A DNA stretch of 32,599 nucleotides. Origin: Patescibacteria group bacterium (GTDB taxonomy: Bacteria; Patescibacteriota; Microgenomatia; UBA12405). Position numbers and translations under genes: made by a program. The stretch is taken from the NCBI GenBank assembly GCA_013387215.1, contig WARW01000018.1:1-32599 (forward strand), read 5' to 3'. Positions within the stretch are counted from its first letter, which is position 1; each line of letters opens with the position of its first letter. This document shows, in pieces, positions 8,724 to 17,440 of the stretch. The notes beneath the pieces are model-generated. The model worked only from the letters and a program-made list of their open reading frames with translations, did not search any database and was not told the DNA's origin.

Positions 8724-9790
8724 AAATTCCTGCTTCTTCTCAGTTTGTTTTGAAAATCTAACGGATTAGTTGAATAGCTTAACGCTACTTCTTCAGTAAC
8801 TCTGCCTTCTTGAACAAGTTTAGCCAAATATGATTCCATGCTAATCATTCCTACATCAGCACTGGTCTGAATAATGTTATCGATCATAAATGTTTTTCCT
8901 TCGCGGATAACATTTCTAACTGCCGGTGTAACCATCAAAACTTCAAACGCCGGTATTCTTCCGCCTTCAATTGCTGGGACTAATCTTTGAGAAATAATGG
9001 CCGTTACTACTGATGACAACTGAACTCTGATTTGATCTTTGGCCGAAGTAGGGAAGACATCAATAATTCTGTCGATTGATTGTGCAGCAGAATTGGTGTG
9101 CAAAACCGAAAACACTAAATGACCAGTTTCTGCGATAGTTAAGGCAGATTGAATTGAATCAAGGTCTCTCATTTCACCCACAAACACCACGTTTGGATCT
9201 TGCCTTAAGCAAGATCTCAAAGCCAAATCAAAACTGCGGGTGTCAAAACCTAATTCTCTTTGAGAAATAATTGATTGCTTAGGTTTAATTAAATATTCAA
9301 CTGGATCTTCAATAGTAACAATATGGTCAGCTTTGGTTTTATTGATTTCATTCAAAATCGAAGCGACAGTTGTAGATTTACCATGTCCAGTTGGACCGGT
9401 TACTAAAATAAATCCTTGTTTAAATTTCAAAAAAGTTTTAAAGAATTCTGGCAAATGCAATTCTTCAAAAGAGGGGATTTCCGCAGAGATTATTCTCAAA
9501 GCGCAAGCAATCGTTCCTTTTTGATAATAAATATTGCATCTAAATCTTGCCTGAGGCGACTCAACTGAAAAATCCAATTCTTTTTCTTTCAAAACAAAGG
9601 CTTTCTGTTCCTCGGTTAAAATTGAAAAAATCATCTCTTCCAGGGTCTTGGCATCCAAACCTGCAAAACTAGTCACTTCTCTCAACTCACCGTTAACTCT
9701 TAATTTTGGAATTACCCCTGATAACAAATGAATATCAGAAGCTTTGTTTGCTACTGCTATTCCTAATAATTCAAGTATTTTTGTATGCAT
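8720..9790 (-). CDS. pilT: Type IV pilus retraction ATPase
   Basis: VTGPTGHGKSTTVASILNEIN, LRQDPNVVFVGEMRD, TAETGHLVFSVLHTN-type motif. Confidence 0.95.
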   Translation of the reverse strand: MHTKILELLGIAVANKASDIHLLSGVIPKLRVNGELREVTSFAGLDAKTLEEMIFSILTEEQKAFVLKEKELDFSVESPQARFRCNIYYQKGTIACALRIISAEIPSFEELHLPEFFKTFLKFKQGFILVTGPTGHGKSTTVASILNEINKTKADHIVTIEDPVEYLIKPKQSIISQRELGFDTRSFDLALRSCLRQDPNVVFVGEMRDLDSIQSALTIAETGHLVFSVLHTNSAAQSIDRIIDVFPTSAKDQIRVQLSSVVTAIISQRLVPAIEGGRIPAFEVLMVTPAVRNVIREGKTFMIDNIIQTSADVGMISMESYLAKLVQEGRVTEEVALSYSTNPLDFQNKLRRSRNL

Positions 9791-9791
9791 A

Positions 9792-11531
9792 TTAATATTG
9801 TGCCACTCTTATAACTTCTTCTAAAGTAGTAATTCCTTCAAGCACCTTAACGTAGCCGTCTTGTTTCATTGTCAGCATTCCTTCTTCCATAGCTAGTTTT
9901 TGAATTGTTTTATCCGAAGCTTTTTCTACTACCAGTTTTCCAATTTTTTCAGTTATCGGCATGACTTCGTAAATAGCGATTCTTCCCAAATACCCAGTGT
10001 GATTACATTTTTCGCAGCCTACAATTTTAGGCAGCATCATTTTTTTGCCATCTTTAACATATTTATCATTAACAGTATCGTAAATTGCTCCTAAAGTTTC
10101 CCTTAATTCCTTTTCATTATCTGGAGTAATATCAGTTTGGCCAACACACTCTGGACAAACTTTTCGTAATACACGCTGACCAACCACACAGTTAAGAGAT
10201 GATACTAATAAAAATGGTTCCACTCCCATATCCAAAAGTCGTGGAGGCACACCTGAAGCATCATTAGTGTGTAGAGTGGAAAAAACTAAATGACCGGTTA
10301 AAGCAGCGTTAACAGCCAAATCTGCAGTCTCTTGGTCCCGGATTTCTCCGACCATGATTATGTTAGGATCTTGACGCAAGAATGAACGAAGTGCTGAGGC
10401 GAATGTTAAACCAGCTTGAACGTTAACCTGAACTTGATTGACACCTTTCATTTGATATTCGACTGGATCTTCAATAGTTACCACATTCACTTTTGACGTC
10501 GACACAATATCCAAAACTGAATATAAAGTAGTGGTTTTACCTGAACCTGTAGGTCCGCAGACGATAATAATTCCGTGAGGTCGTTGGATAGCGTTCATTA
10601 AATTTTTCAAAGCCAATCCTCTTAAACCCAACTCTTGCAAAGTTGGCACTTTGTGGGCTTTTTGAAGCAAACGCATAACCACCTTTTCGCCATATGTAGT
10701 TGGCAGAGTGGATACCCGCAAATCAACATCGTTCCCATCCGCTGAAAAGAAAAAGCGTCCGTCTTGAGGTACTCTTTTTTCGTCGATTTTTAAACTAGAC
10801 AAAATCTTAATTCTCGAAACCACGGCTTCGTGAACATTTCGTGGCAAAATATATTTTTCCTGCAAAATACCGTCAATTCTATATCTGATTCTGACATTGT
10901 CCTCCTGGGGTTCAATGTGGACATCGGAAGCTCTTGATTTGACCGCATATTCCAAAATTGTGGAAACGATTTTGGCAACTGGAGCTTCGGCCGCCACTTT
11001 TTCCCGATTTTCCACCAGTTCCTTTTCTTCGTCTTTTCTCTCATCCAAAGCCTTGGTGACTTCTGATGTAATATTTTTTTCTCGGATATATTTTTCTCTA
11101 ATAAAAGAAGAGATTTGTTTTTCAGTCGAAATCGAAGCGTTTATTTTTAAATTTGTTTTCTTTTCCAAAAATTCAATGGTCTCCAAATCCAAAGGATTAA
11201 CCATTGTCACAAACAAAGACTTGGTCTTAGGATCCAAACGGTAGGGGACTATCAAATATTTTTGGGCCACACTTTCCGGCACCAAAGTTAAAGCTTCCGG
11301 AGAAAACCCGATTGTTTCCAAATCCACAAAAGGCACTCTCAAAAAATCTGCTTTGCATTTAACAAAATTTGTTTCATCAACCAATCTTAATGATTTGATA
11401 ATTTCTTCTTCTGTCTCACCAGATTTTAATTGTCTTAAATTAATCTCGTTCAGTTGGTCTTGAGTAATTAAGTTTTTGTCCAGCAATACATCCTTGAGGC
11501 TCTTATATATTTTTGGACTAACATCAGTCAT
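9792..11531 (-). CDS. pilB: Type IV pilus assembly ATPase
   Basis: N-terminal MshEN domain, ASDVHIEP, VCGPTGSGKTTTLYSVLD, GEIRDQETADLAVNAALTGHLVFSTLHTND, CPECV...CEKCNHTGYLGR. Confidence 0.96.
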   Translation of the reverse strand: MTDVSPKIYKSLKDVLLDKNLITQDQLNEINLRQLKSGETEEEIIKSLRLVDETNFVKCKADFLRVPFVDLETIGFSPEALTLVPESVAQKYLIVPYRLDPKTKSLFVTMVNPLDLETIEFLEKKTNLKINASISTEKQISSFIREKYIREKNITSEVTKALDERKDEEKELVENREKVAAEAPVAKIVSTILEYAVKSRASDVHIEPQEDNVRIRYRIDGILQEKYILPRNVHEAVVSRIKILSSLKIDEKRVPQDGRFFFSADGNDVDLRVSTLPTTYGEKVVMRLLQKAHKVPTLQELGLRGLALKNLMNAIQRPHGIIIVCGPTGSGKTTTLYSVLDIVSTSKVNVVTIEDPVEYQMKGVNQVQVNVQAGLTFASALRSFLRQDPNIIMVGEIRDQETADLAVNAALTGHLVFSTLHTNDASGVPPRLLDMGVEPFLLVSSLNCVVGQRVLRKVCPECVGQTDITPDNEKELRETLGAIYDTVNDKYVKDGKKMMLPKIVGCEKCNHTGYLGRIAIYEVMPITEKIGKLVVEKASDKTIQKLAMEEGMLTMKQDGYVKVLEGITTLEEVIRVAQY

Positions 11532-11537
11532 AATTAG

Positions 11538-11566
11538 ATACTACATTTTTTTAGGAATCAAAACAA
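11538..11566 (-). promoter_or_regulatory. Promoter for pilB, predicted leaderless
   Basis: Minus strand TTGTTT - 17 nt - TAGTAT, then 6 nt to ATG (11531). Confidence 0.5.
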
Positions 11567-11570
11567 CAGT

Positions 11571-12209
11571 ATGGATATTTTTCCGTCAACTTTAATCATC
11601 TCCACCAACCCCGAAACTGTTCATAAAAAAATTACAGAAATTACCGAATCTTTAGGTCATAAATTTAATTCAAACAACCCCGATATTTTTCTGATAAATG
11701 AAGAATCTGGGTGGGGAATTGAAGTCATCAGAACTATTAAAAAATTCCTGTCTCAAAAAGCCTTTAATCATCAAAATAAAATCGTCATTATTTTTGATTG
11801 CCACAACCTAAACCAAGAAGCTCAAAATGCACTGCTAAAGACATTAGAAGAACCCGGAAGCAATAATTTTATTATTTTAACCACCAATAAACCGTCAGCT
11901 ATTCTGCCAACGATTATATCCCGCTGCCACACCATTAAGTTATCTTCACCTAAAAAATCATCAAATCAAAAATTGCTTCATATTACTGGCAATCTGGCTA
12001 AAGATTTACTCACTGCCGAAACTTTAAGTAAAAATAAAGACGATGTCTTGCCGTTATTGGAAACTCAACTCCAGCTATATCAAGAAGAATTAGTCAAAAA
12101 TCCTAATCCTAAAACCGCTAAATTCATTGAAAAAATAATCAAATCCATCCAAATGGTTCATGCTAATGTCGATCCCAAGTCAGCTCTAGATTATCTTTTC
12201 TTAGCTTAA
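11571..12209 (+). CDS. DNA polymerase III delta'-like (AAA+ clamp-loader) protein, short, no P-loop seen
   Basis: NKIVIIFDCHNLNQEAQNALLKTLEEPGSNNFIILTTNKPSAILPTIISRCHTIKL (SRC motif); no GxxGxGK. Confidence 0.8.
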   Translation: MDIFPSTLIISTNPETVHKKITEITESLGHKFNSNNPDIFLINEESGWGIEVIRTIKKFLSQKAFNHQNKIVIIFDCHNLNQEAQNALLKTLEEPGSNNFIILTTNKPSAILPTIISRCHTIKLSSPKKSSNQKLLHITGNLAKDLLTAETLSKNKDDVLPLLETQLQLYQEELVKNPNPKTAKFIEKIIKSIQMVHANVDPKSALDYLFLA

Positions 12210-12435
12210 ACATTTTACACTTTTATTACTCAATTCTTTCGCAGATTTCTAGTCTAGTCTATATAAACATTCAAATTTATCTGATCTAGTCAAAAACCCC
12301 AAGGCCACGGAAGCTATGTTGCAAATGAATAAAATTGACATTAATACTCTTAAACAAGCTTCAGAACAAATTTAACTTTTTTGAAATAACTTTTAACCGC
12401 ACTTTTCCCTTATTGACTCTGAAAAAAGTGTTATA

Positions 12436-13572
12436 ATGGTTAAGATGTTTTACCCCATCTTTACCATCAATAACAAAATACTCAAAAACATCAGCGCTAT
12501 TGAAGCCGCTAAAGCTGTTATTGATGAAGCCCCGCTTATTCCAGCCTACGAAAAACAATTCCAGCAAGAAGCTATCGTCCGCACAGTTCATTATGGAACC
12601 AGAATCGAGGGAAACGACCTAACTTTCCAGGAAGTTGCCAAACTTGTCGAAGGCCACCAGATCACCGCCACCGAACGCGATATTCAAGAAGTTATCAACT
12701 ACCGAAACGTTGTTTCATATCTCGAGGAACTTTGGAGCTTATACGATGCCAACATGCCTCTCCCTGAAGAAAAACTAATTCCCGCTGGAGACAGCCAAAG
12801 ACCATTTTTTTACAGCGAAACAATCATAAAACGTATCCACGAATTAACCACCACAAAAATTATTGCCGAATCGGAAATTGGCAAATATCGTCATCAGCAA
12901 GTCGTCTTAAAAAACACCCGCACTGGTGAAATTGCTCACCGGCCGCCGCCAGCCATCGAAGTCCCATATCTTGTTGCCGACTTTATTGATTGGCTCAATA
13001 ATCCTGAATCCCGGGAAATTCATCCAGCCATCCGCTCGGCAATTGCCCAATATGTTTTAGTCGCTATTCATCCATTTATCGAAGGTAATGGCCGTGTCAG
13101 CCGTGCTTTTGCCATGTTGCCTCTCTATGTCGAAGGCTACGATATCCGCCGTTTATTTTCTCTTGAAGAATATTTTGACCGCAATGCCGAAACTTACTAC
13201 AATACTTTGCAATCAACCCACCAGCTTTCTTCCAATATTTTTAAGCGCGATATGACTTTGTGGATTGAATATTTTACTGAAGCCTTAACTATAGAATTAA
13301 CCCGTATTAAGGAAAAAGTTCGTTCTCTTTCCCGTGATATTAAACTCAAACAAAAACTTGGCGGCAAACAAATTCACCTAACCGAAAGACAAATTAAATT
13401 AGTTGAATACATGCAGCAATTCGGCGGTTTAAGAATGCCTGATGCTCAACAACTCTTACCAATGGTTTCTGACGACACCATTTGGCGCGATCTCAAAAAA
13501 CTTGTCGATACTGGTGCAATTGAAAAACGCGGCTCCACCAAAGGCGCCTACTACTGTCTGGTAAATGTCTAA
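12436..13572 (+). CDS. Fic domain protein with C-terminal winged-helix-like region (start may be ATG 12445)
   Basis: HPFIEGNGRVSR Fic motif; N-terminal TRIEGN; C-terminal LPMVSDDTIWRDLKKLVDTGAIEKRGSTKGAYY. Confidence 0.93.
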   Translation: MVKMFYPIFTINNKILKNISAIEAAKAVIDEAPLIPAYEKQFQQEAIVRTVHYGTRIEGNDLTFQEVAKLVEGHQITATERDIQEVINYRNVVSYLEELWSLYDANMPLPEEKLIPAGDSQRPFFYSETIIKRIHELTTTKIIAESEIGKYRHQQVVLKNTRTGEIAHRPPPAIEVPYLVADFIDWLNNPESREIHPAIRSAIAQYVLVAIHPFIEGNGRVSRAFAMLPLYVEGYDIRRLFSLEEYFDRNAETYYNTLQSTHQLSSNIFKRDMTLWIEYFTEALTIELTRIKEKVRSLSRDIKLKQKLGGKQIHLTERQIKLVEYMQQFGGLRMPDAQQLLPMVSDDTIWRDLKKLVDTGAIEKRGSTKGAYYCLVNV

Positions 13573-13595
13573 GTCGTATCTTGGTATTAAAAAGT

Positions 13596-13601
13596 TATAA
13601 T
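13596..13601 (+). promoter_or_regulatory. -10 box TATAAT 6 nt before ligA ATG (leaderless candidate)
   Basis: TATAAT 13596-13601, gtcttt, ATG 13608. Confidence 0.5.
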
Positions 13602-13607
13602 GTCTTT

Positions 13608-15542
13608 ATGATCACTCTCGAGAATCTTGATCTTCAAAAAATTACCCCCGAAGAACTTGGCGAAATTTTAATGGAAGCTAAAAAAGCTTATTACGTCGAC
13701 AGTAAGCCGATTATGGATGATCATACCTACGACACATTGGAAGAAATTCTTCGTAAAAAAATTCCTCATCATCGCATCTTTACCAAAGCCGGCCATAAAA
13801 ATTTTGACACTGGTTTTGATAAAAAACACCACTCCATGCCCATGGGTTCCTTAAACAAGGTCAATATTTTTGAAGATTTAATCCATTATTTTGAATTAAA
13901 AAAAATCCCCAAAGACGCCTCGTTTGTTGTCCAGCCAAAGTGCGATGGCATTTCATTGGAAATTGAATATAAAGAGGGGAAATTACTTGATGCCATAACT
14001 CGCGGCGATGGTAAAGTTGGCGACGTCATCACTCAAAATGTCGTTAAAATGAAAAATTTTGTTCCCGAATTTAAGGATCAATTTACTGGCTCAGTACGCT
14101 GCGAAATAGTCATGTTATCAAAAGATTTCGAAAAATTAAATCAACTTTCTTCCGAAGTTTATTCCAATTCCCGCAATGCCGCCTCTGGCATTTCCCAGCG
14201 TCTCGACAGTAAATATTCTGAATATTGCAGTCTTTATGCTGTGGATGCTTATTCAAACGAAAACCCGAATTTTTTTTCTACCGAATCTCAAAAAATAGAA
14301 TTCCTTAGTAAACACGGATTCACAACTGTTGACACTATTTGTTGTCCCAAGTTTGATCAAATCGAATCGATTTATCAAGATTATTTAACTTCCACTCGAA
14401 ATGAATATCCATTTGAAATTGATGGACTGGTTATAAAAATTAACGATCTTCAAATTCAGCATGAATTAGGTGTCAAAAACAATCGGCCCAAAGGCCAGCT
14501 GGCCTACAAATTTCCTGCCCGTACCAGCGAGACCAGAATTATTTCTATTAACTGGCAGGTCGGACCATTGGGAATGTTGACTCCGGTTGCTAAAGTTGAT
14601 CCCATCGAAATTTCTGGTGCTGTCATCACGTTTGCTTCGTTGGCTAATTACGATTTAATTAAAGAAAAGGATATTAATATTGATGACATTGTGGAAATAT
14701 CCAGAAGGGGAGATGTCATCCCTCATATCGATAAGGTTGTCAATAAAGTTACTCCTGGTCACGCCTCTGCTCCAACACATTGTCCATCTTGCGGCACCCA
14801 ATTAGTTGTCGATTCAAAATTCTTGCGCTGCCCCAACACTAAAAATTGTCTAGCCCAAGTTCTTGGTTCCTTAAAATTATTTTGTGACACTTTGGAAATC
14901 AAAGGCATTTCCGACAAAACCATTGAAAAACTATACAACGCCAACCATGTCCGTCTGCCAGGCGATTTTTATAAACTTACAGTTGCCGATTTTGAAAATC
15001 TAGCTGGCCTTGGCAAAAAATCTGGCGCCAACATTGTCCGGGAAATTCAAAATAAAAAAGAACTAACTTTAAGGCAGATTCTTGATGCTTCTATTATTCC
15101 TAATTTTAGTTCTCAAAGAATCCAGCAGTTGATAAGTGCAGGTTTTAATACTCCTGAAAAAATTTTGAATATCACTGTTGAAGAGCTCGAAAGATTGCCA
15201 GGATTTCAAATTACTCTTGCCAAAAAAATCTATGAAGGCATCCAAGCCCGCAAAGATTTTATCGAATCGATTCTGTCTCAAGTCGAAATCAAAAAAACCA
15301 CCACTCTAAATAAACTAAATGGCCAAACCTTTGCTATAACTGGAACTCTAACTCGACCCCGAAAAGACATTGAAAAAGATATTGAATCTTTAGGTGGCAA
15401 AACTGTTTCCGCCGTCAGCTCCAACACCTCCTATTTGATTACCAATGAAACCGAATCCAGCTCCTCCAAATTTGTAACGGCTAAAAAATTAGGAGTGAGA
15501 ATTATTTCCGAGAAAGATTTTGCCAATTTAATCAAAGATTAA
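13608..15542 (+). CDS. ligA: NAD-dependent DNA ligase, divergent
   Basis: QPKCDGISLEIEY (KxDG), ITRGDGKVGDVITQNV, EIDGLVIKIND, four-Cys zinc module CPSC...CPNTKNC, HhH repeats and C-terminal BRCT. Start set at ATG 13608, not the upstream TTG 13581. Confidence 0.92.
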   Translation: MITLENLDLQKITPEELGEILMEAKKAYYVDSKPIMDDHTYDTLEEILRKKIPHHRIFTKAGHKNFDTGFDKKHHSMPMGSLNKVNIFEDLIHYFELKKIPKDASFVVQPKCDGISLEIEYKEGKLLDAITRGDGKVGDVITQNVVKMKNFVPEFKDQFTGSVRCEIVMLSKDFEKLNQLSSEVYSNSRNAASGISQRLDSKYSEYCSLYAVDAYSNENPNFFSTESQKIEFLSKHGFTTVDTICCPKFDQIESIYQDYLTSTRNEYPFEIDGLVIKINDLQIQHELGVKNNRPKGQLAYKFPARTSETRIISINWQVGPLGMLTPVAKVDPIEISGAVITFASLANYDLIKEKDINIDDIVEISRRGDVIPHIDKVVNKVTPGHASAPTHCPSCGTQLVVDSKFLRCPNTKNCLAQVLGSLKLFCDTLEIKGISDKTIEKLYNANHVRLPGDFYKLTVADFENLAGLGKKSGANIVREIQNKKELTLRQILDASIIPNFSSQRIQQLISAGFNTPEKILNITVEELERLPGFQITLAKKIYEGIQARKDFIESILSQVEIKKTTTLNKLNGQTFAITGTLTRPRKDIEKDIESLGGKTVSAVSSNTSYLITNETESSSSKFVTAKKLGVRIISEKDFANLIKD

Positions 15543-15867
15543 CCACTGGCACATTATTGTGTCCTGTCAAAAAATCGATTAAATTTCTGACATTCAAAAA
15601 CATCACCCAAAAAAAATAAAGTAGTGTCAAGGTCAAGAAGAATAACAGTATCCACCTTAAAAATTTATTCTTAATTTTCATTACCATTATTTGGCTAAAT
15701 CTATACGAGGCCAAAGGCAGCAATGTAATTGAAATCAGAATAAAAAACACCGCTACAAAAGTTTCAAAATCACCGGCACTAACACTTCTTTCCAAGACTA
15801 CCGCCACAATTGCAAACAAAAAAGATGCCATTACTAACCCAATATTAATTAGTAATTTATTTAACAT
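15532..15867 (-). CDS. Small membrane protein of unknown function
   Basis: Three hydrophobic segments; minus-strand TATACT 6 nt before ATG. Confidence 0.65.
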   Translation of the reverse strand: MLNKLLINIGLVMASFLFAIVAVVLERSVSAGDFETFVAVFFILISITLLPLASYRFSQIMVMKIKNKFLRWILLFFLTLTLLYFFWVMFLNVRNLIDFLTGHNNVPVVNL

Positions 15868-15923
15868 TAATATAGTATACCAATTTTTTTATTATTTTGG
15901 CGATATTTTCCAGCATTTACATG

Positions 15924-15949
15924 TTAGCAGTCAAAATTTTGACTGCTAA
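15924..15949. repeat. Perfect 26-bp palindrome
   Basis: TTAGCAGTCAAAA|TTTTGACTGCTAA, no mismatch or spacer. Confidence 0.9.
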
Positions 15950-16078
15950 TAACCAAGTAAAATTTTATTATTCCTATCCTTAGGTGAAAGTTATATATCA
16001 ATCTGTATCTTTATATATATAATGTATATTTTATGACTAAAAATAGATCAATAAATTTAAAAAAATTCCATAAAAAAA

Positions 16079-16129
16079 GGAGGGTAGGAAAATAAAGAAA
16101 ACAAAATGTTTAAATTATTTTCACCCTCC
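16079..16129 (-). terminator. Rho-independent-like terminator of the 16157-16405 minus gene
   Basis: Minus strand GGAGGGT GAAAATAA ... TTATTTTC (2-nt bulge) ACCCTCC followed by TTTTTTT. Confidence 0.75.
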
Positions 16130-16156
16130 AAATAGGGAAGTGATTTGTCATACAAG

Positions 16157-16405
16157 TTAGTCAGTTTTTTTGCCATTAAAAACGAATTCGATGCTGATTT
16201 TATAAAGTCTCAAAAACGCATACACTTCTACGCTAAATAACAAAATTAAAACTGCAAATAGTTTTACGACCGTTTTTTCATCTCCATTAGCCCATACGCA
16301 TGCTGCCATAAAACTTTGAAAGGCCATTACCAACCAGAAAATTGCCCGTGCCACAACTTTTTGTCTTGGAAGCCAATGTCCAAAACTAACCTTCACAACA
16401 AACAT
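16157..16405 (-). CDS. Small membrane protein (start possibly GTG 16396)
   Basis: Hydrophobic segments; GGAG abuts ATG 16405, so the in-frame GTG at 16396 has better Shine-Dalgarno spacing. Confidence 0.65.
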   Translation of the reverse strand: MFVVKVSFGHWLPRQKVVARAIFWLVMAFQSFMAACVWANGDEKTVVKLFAVLILLFSVEVYAFLRLYKISIEFVFNGKKTD

Positions 16406-16509
16406 CTCCTTTTTTAATGTTCACCAACCTTTTACTGTTTTAAACGCTATTATTTAAAACTCCAAAAGTATACCACCGTTTCTAAAATCAATTTGTTGTA
16501 AAATAAGCC

Positions 16510-17037
16510 ATGAAACTAATAATCGGACTGGGGAATCCTGATGCCAAATACAAAAACACTCGTCACAATTTGGGTCAGAATATAATTTTAAAATTAATTG
16601 CCGACAAAAAATTATCTCTAAAAAATTATCCAAAACTTTCAGCTCAAATTGCCGAAATGGGGCAGGGGAGTGGCGATAAAATTTTGATTGGAATTACCAA
16701 TGAATACATGAATAATTCCGGCATTGCCATCAAAAAAATTGCTGATTATTTTAAGATCATGTATCAGGATATTTATGTGGTTCACGACGAACTCGATTTA
16801 GGAGTAGGGGACTACAAAATTCAATTTGACCGAGGACCAGCCGGACACAATGGCATCAAATCAACCATCGAACACTTGGGCACTCAAGCCTTTAATCGAA
16901 TTCGGGTTGGGGTTGGCAAACCCATCAATAATATCCCAGTAGAGGATTATGTTTTAAAACCTTTTAGCTCCGACGAACAAAAAATAATCACCGAAACTTC
17001 ACAAAAAGTCTTAACTGAAATTGATAAAATAATTTAA
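16510..17037 (+). CDS. pth: Peptidyl-tRNA hydrolase
   Basis: MKLIIGLGNPDAKYKNTRHNLG, YMNNSG, VVHDELDLGVG, GPAGHNGIKSTIEHLGTQAFNRIRVGVGKP. Confidence 0.95.
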   Translation: MKLIIGLGNPDAKYKNTRHNLGQNIILKLIADKKLSLKNYPKLSAQIAEMGQGSGDKILIGITNEYMNNSGIAIKKIADYFKIMYQDIYVVHDELDLGVGDYKIQFDRGPAGHNGIKSTIEHLGTQAFNRIRVGVGKPINNIPVEDYVLKPFSSDEQKIITETSQKVLTEIDKII

Positions 17038-17041
17038 GTCC

Positions 17042-17112
17042 GGGCCTATAGTCTAATGGTAAAACAGCTCAGTCGCACTGAGTCGTTGGCAGTCCGAGTC
17101 TGCCTAGGTCCA
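17042..17112 (+). tRNA. tRNA-Ala(CGC)-like, atypical
   Basis: Acceptor GGGCCTA/TAGGTCC with G3-U70 and A73; anticodon arm GCTCA-GTCGCAC-TGAGT; T arm GGCAG-TCCGAGT-CTGCC; D arm GTCT/AAAC with one mismatch; no encoded CCA. Confidence 0.7.
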
Positions 17113-17139
17113 CATTTCCAAAAAGTGCTACCATTAATC

Positions 17140-17415
17140 ATGGTTAGAATTATTACTCTAATTGCATTGGTCTTATATGTGACTTTTGTTATTGCTGCCA
17201 TCACCTCAGGCGACAGATACACGCTCTTTTATAAAATTGCTTCTTATTCAAATGTTTACGAAAACCAAATTAATTTAGTTCATCAAGATTGTCATTTTTG
17301 CCAAGGCAAAGAATATAAATTGTATTGTTATAAAGTTCCCGATTTTAAAAATCGGATTGCTTGTCATCAAGTCTGCGTTGGAGATTTAAACGATATTTGT
17401 CCAGGATCTGAATAA
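17140..17415 (+). CDS. Small membrane-anchored Cys-containing protein
   Basis: MVRIITLIALVLYVTFVIAAITSG... CHFCQGKEYKLYCYKVPDFKNRIACHQVC; ATG 17140 preferred because the ORF-track start lies inside the tRNA. Confidence 0.55.
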   Translation: MVRIITLIALVLYVTFVIAAITSGDRYTLFYKIASYSNVYENQINLVHQDCHFCQGKEYKLYCYKVPDFKNRIACHQVCVGDLNDICPGSE

Positions 17416-17427
17416 TCAAAACTGCGA

Positions 17428-17433
17428 TATAAT
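17428..17433 (+). promoter_or_regulatory. -10 box TATAAT 7 nt before the purA/purZ-like ATG
   Basis: TATAAT, ccgttta, ATG 17441. Confidence 0.5.
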
Positions 17434-17440
17434 CCGTTTA

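Noticed and set aside
10897-11244. 115-aa plus-strand ORF opposite pilB
   Set aside because: Antisense shadow of a clearly conserved pilB frame; low-complexity Ser/Phe-rich translation without family features.
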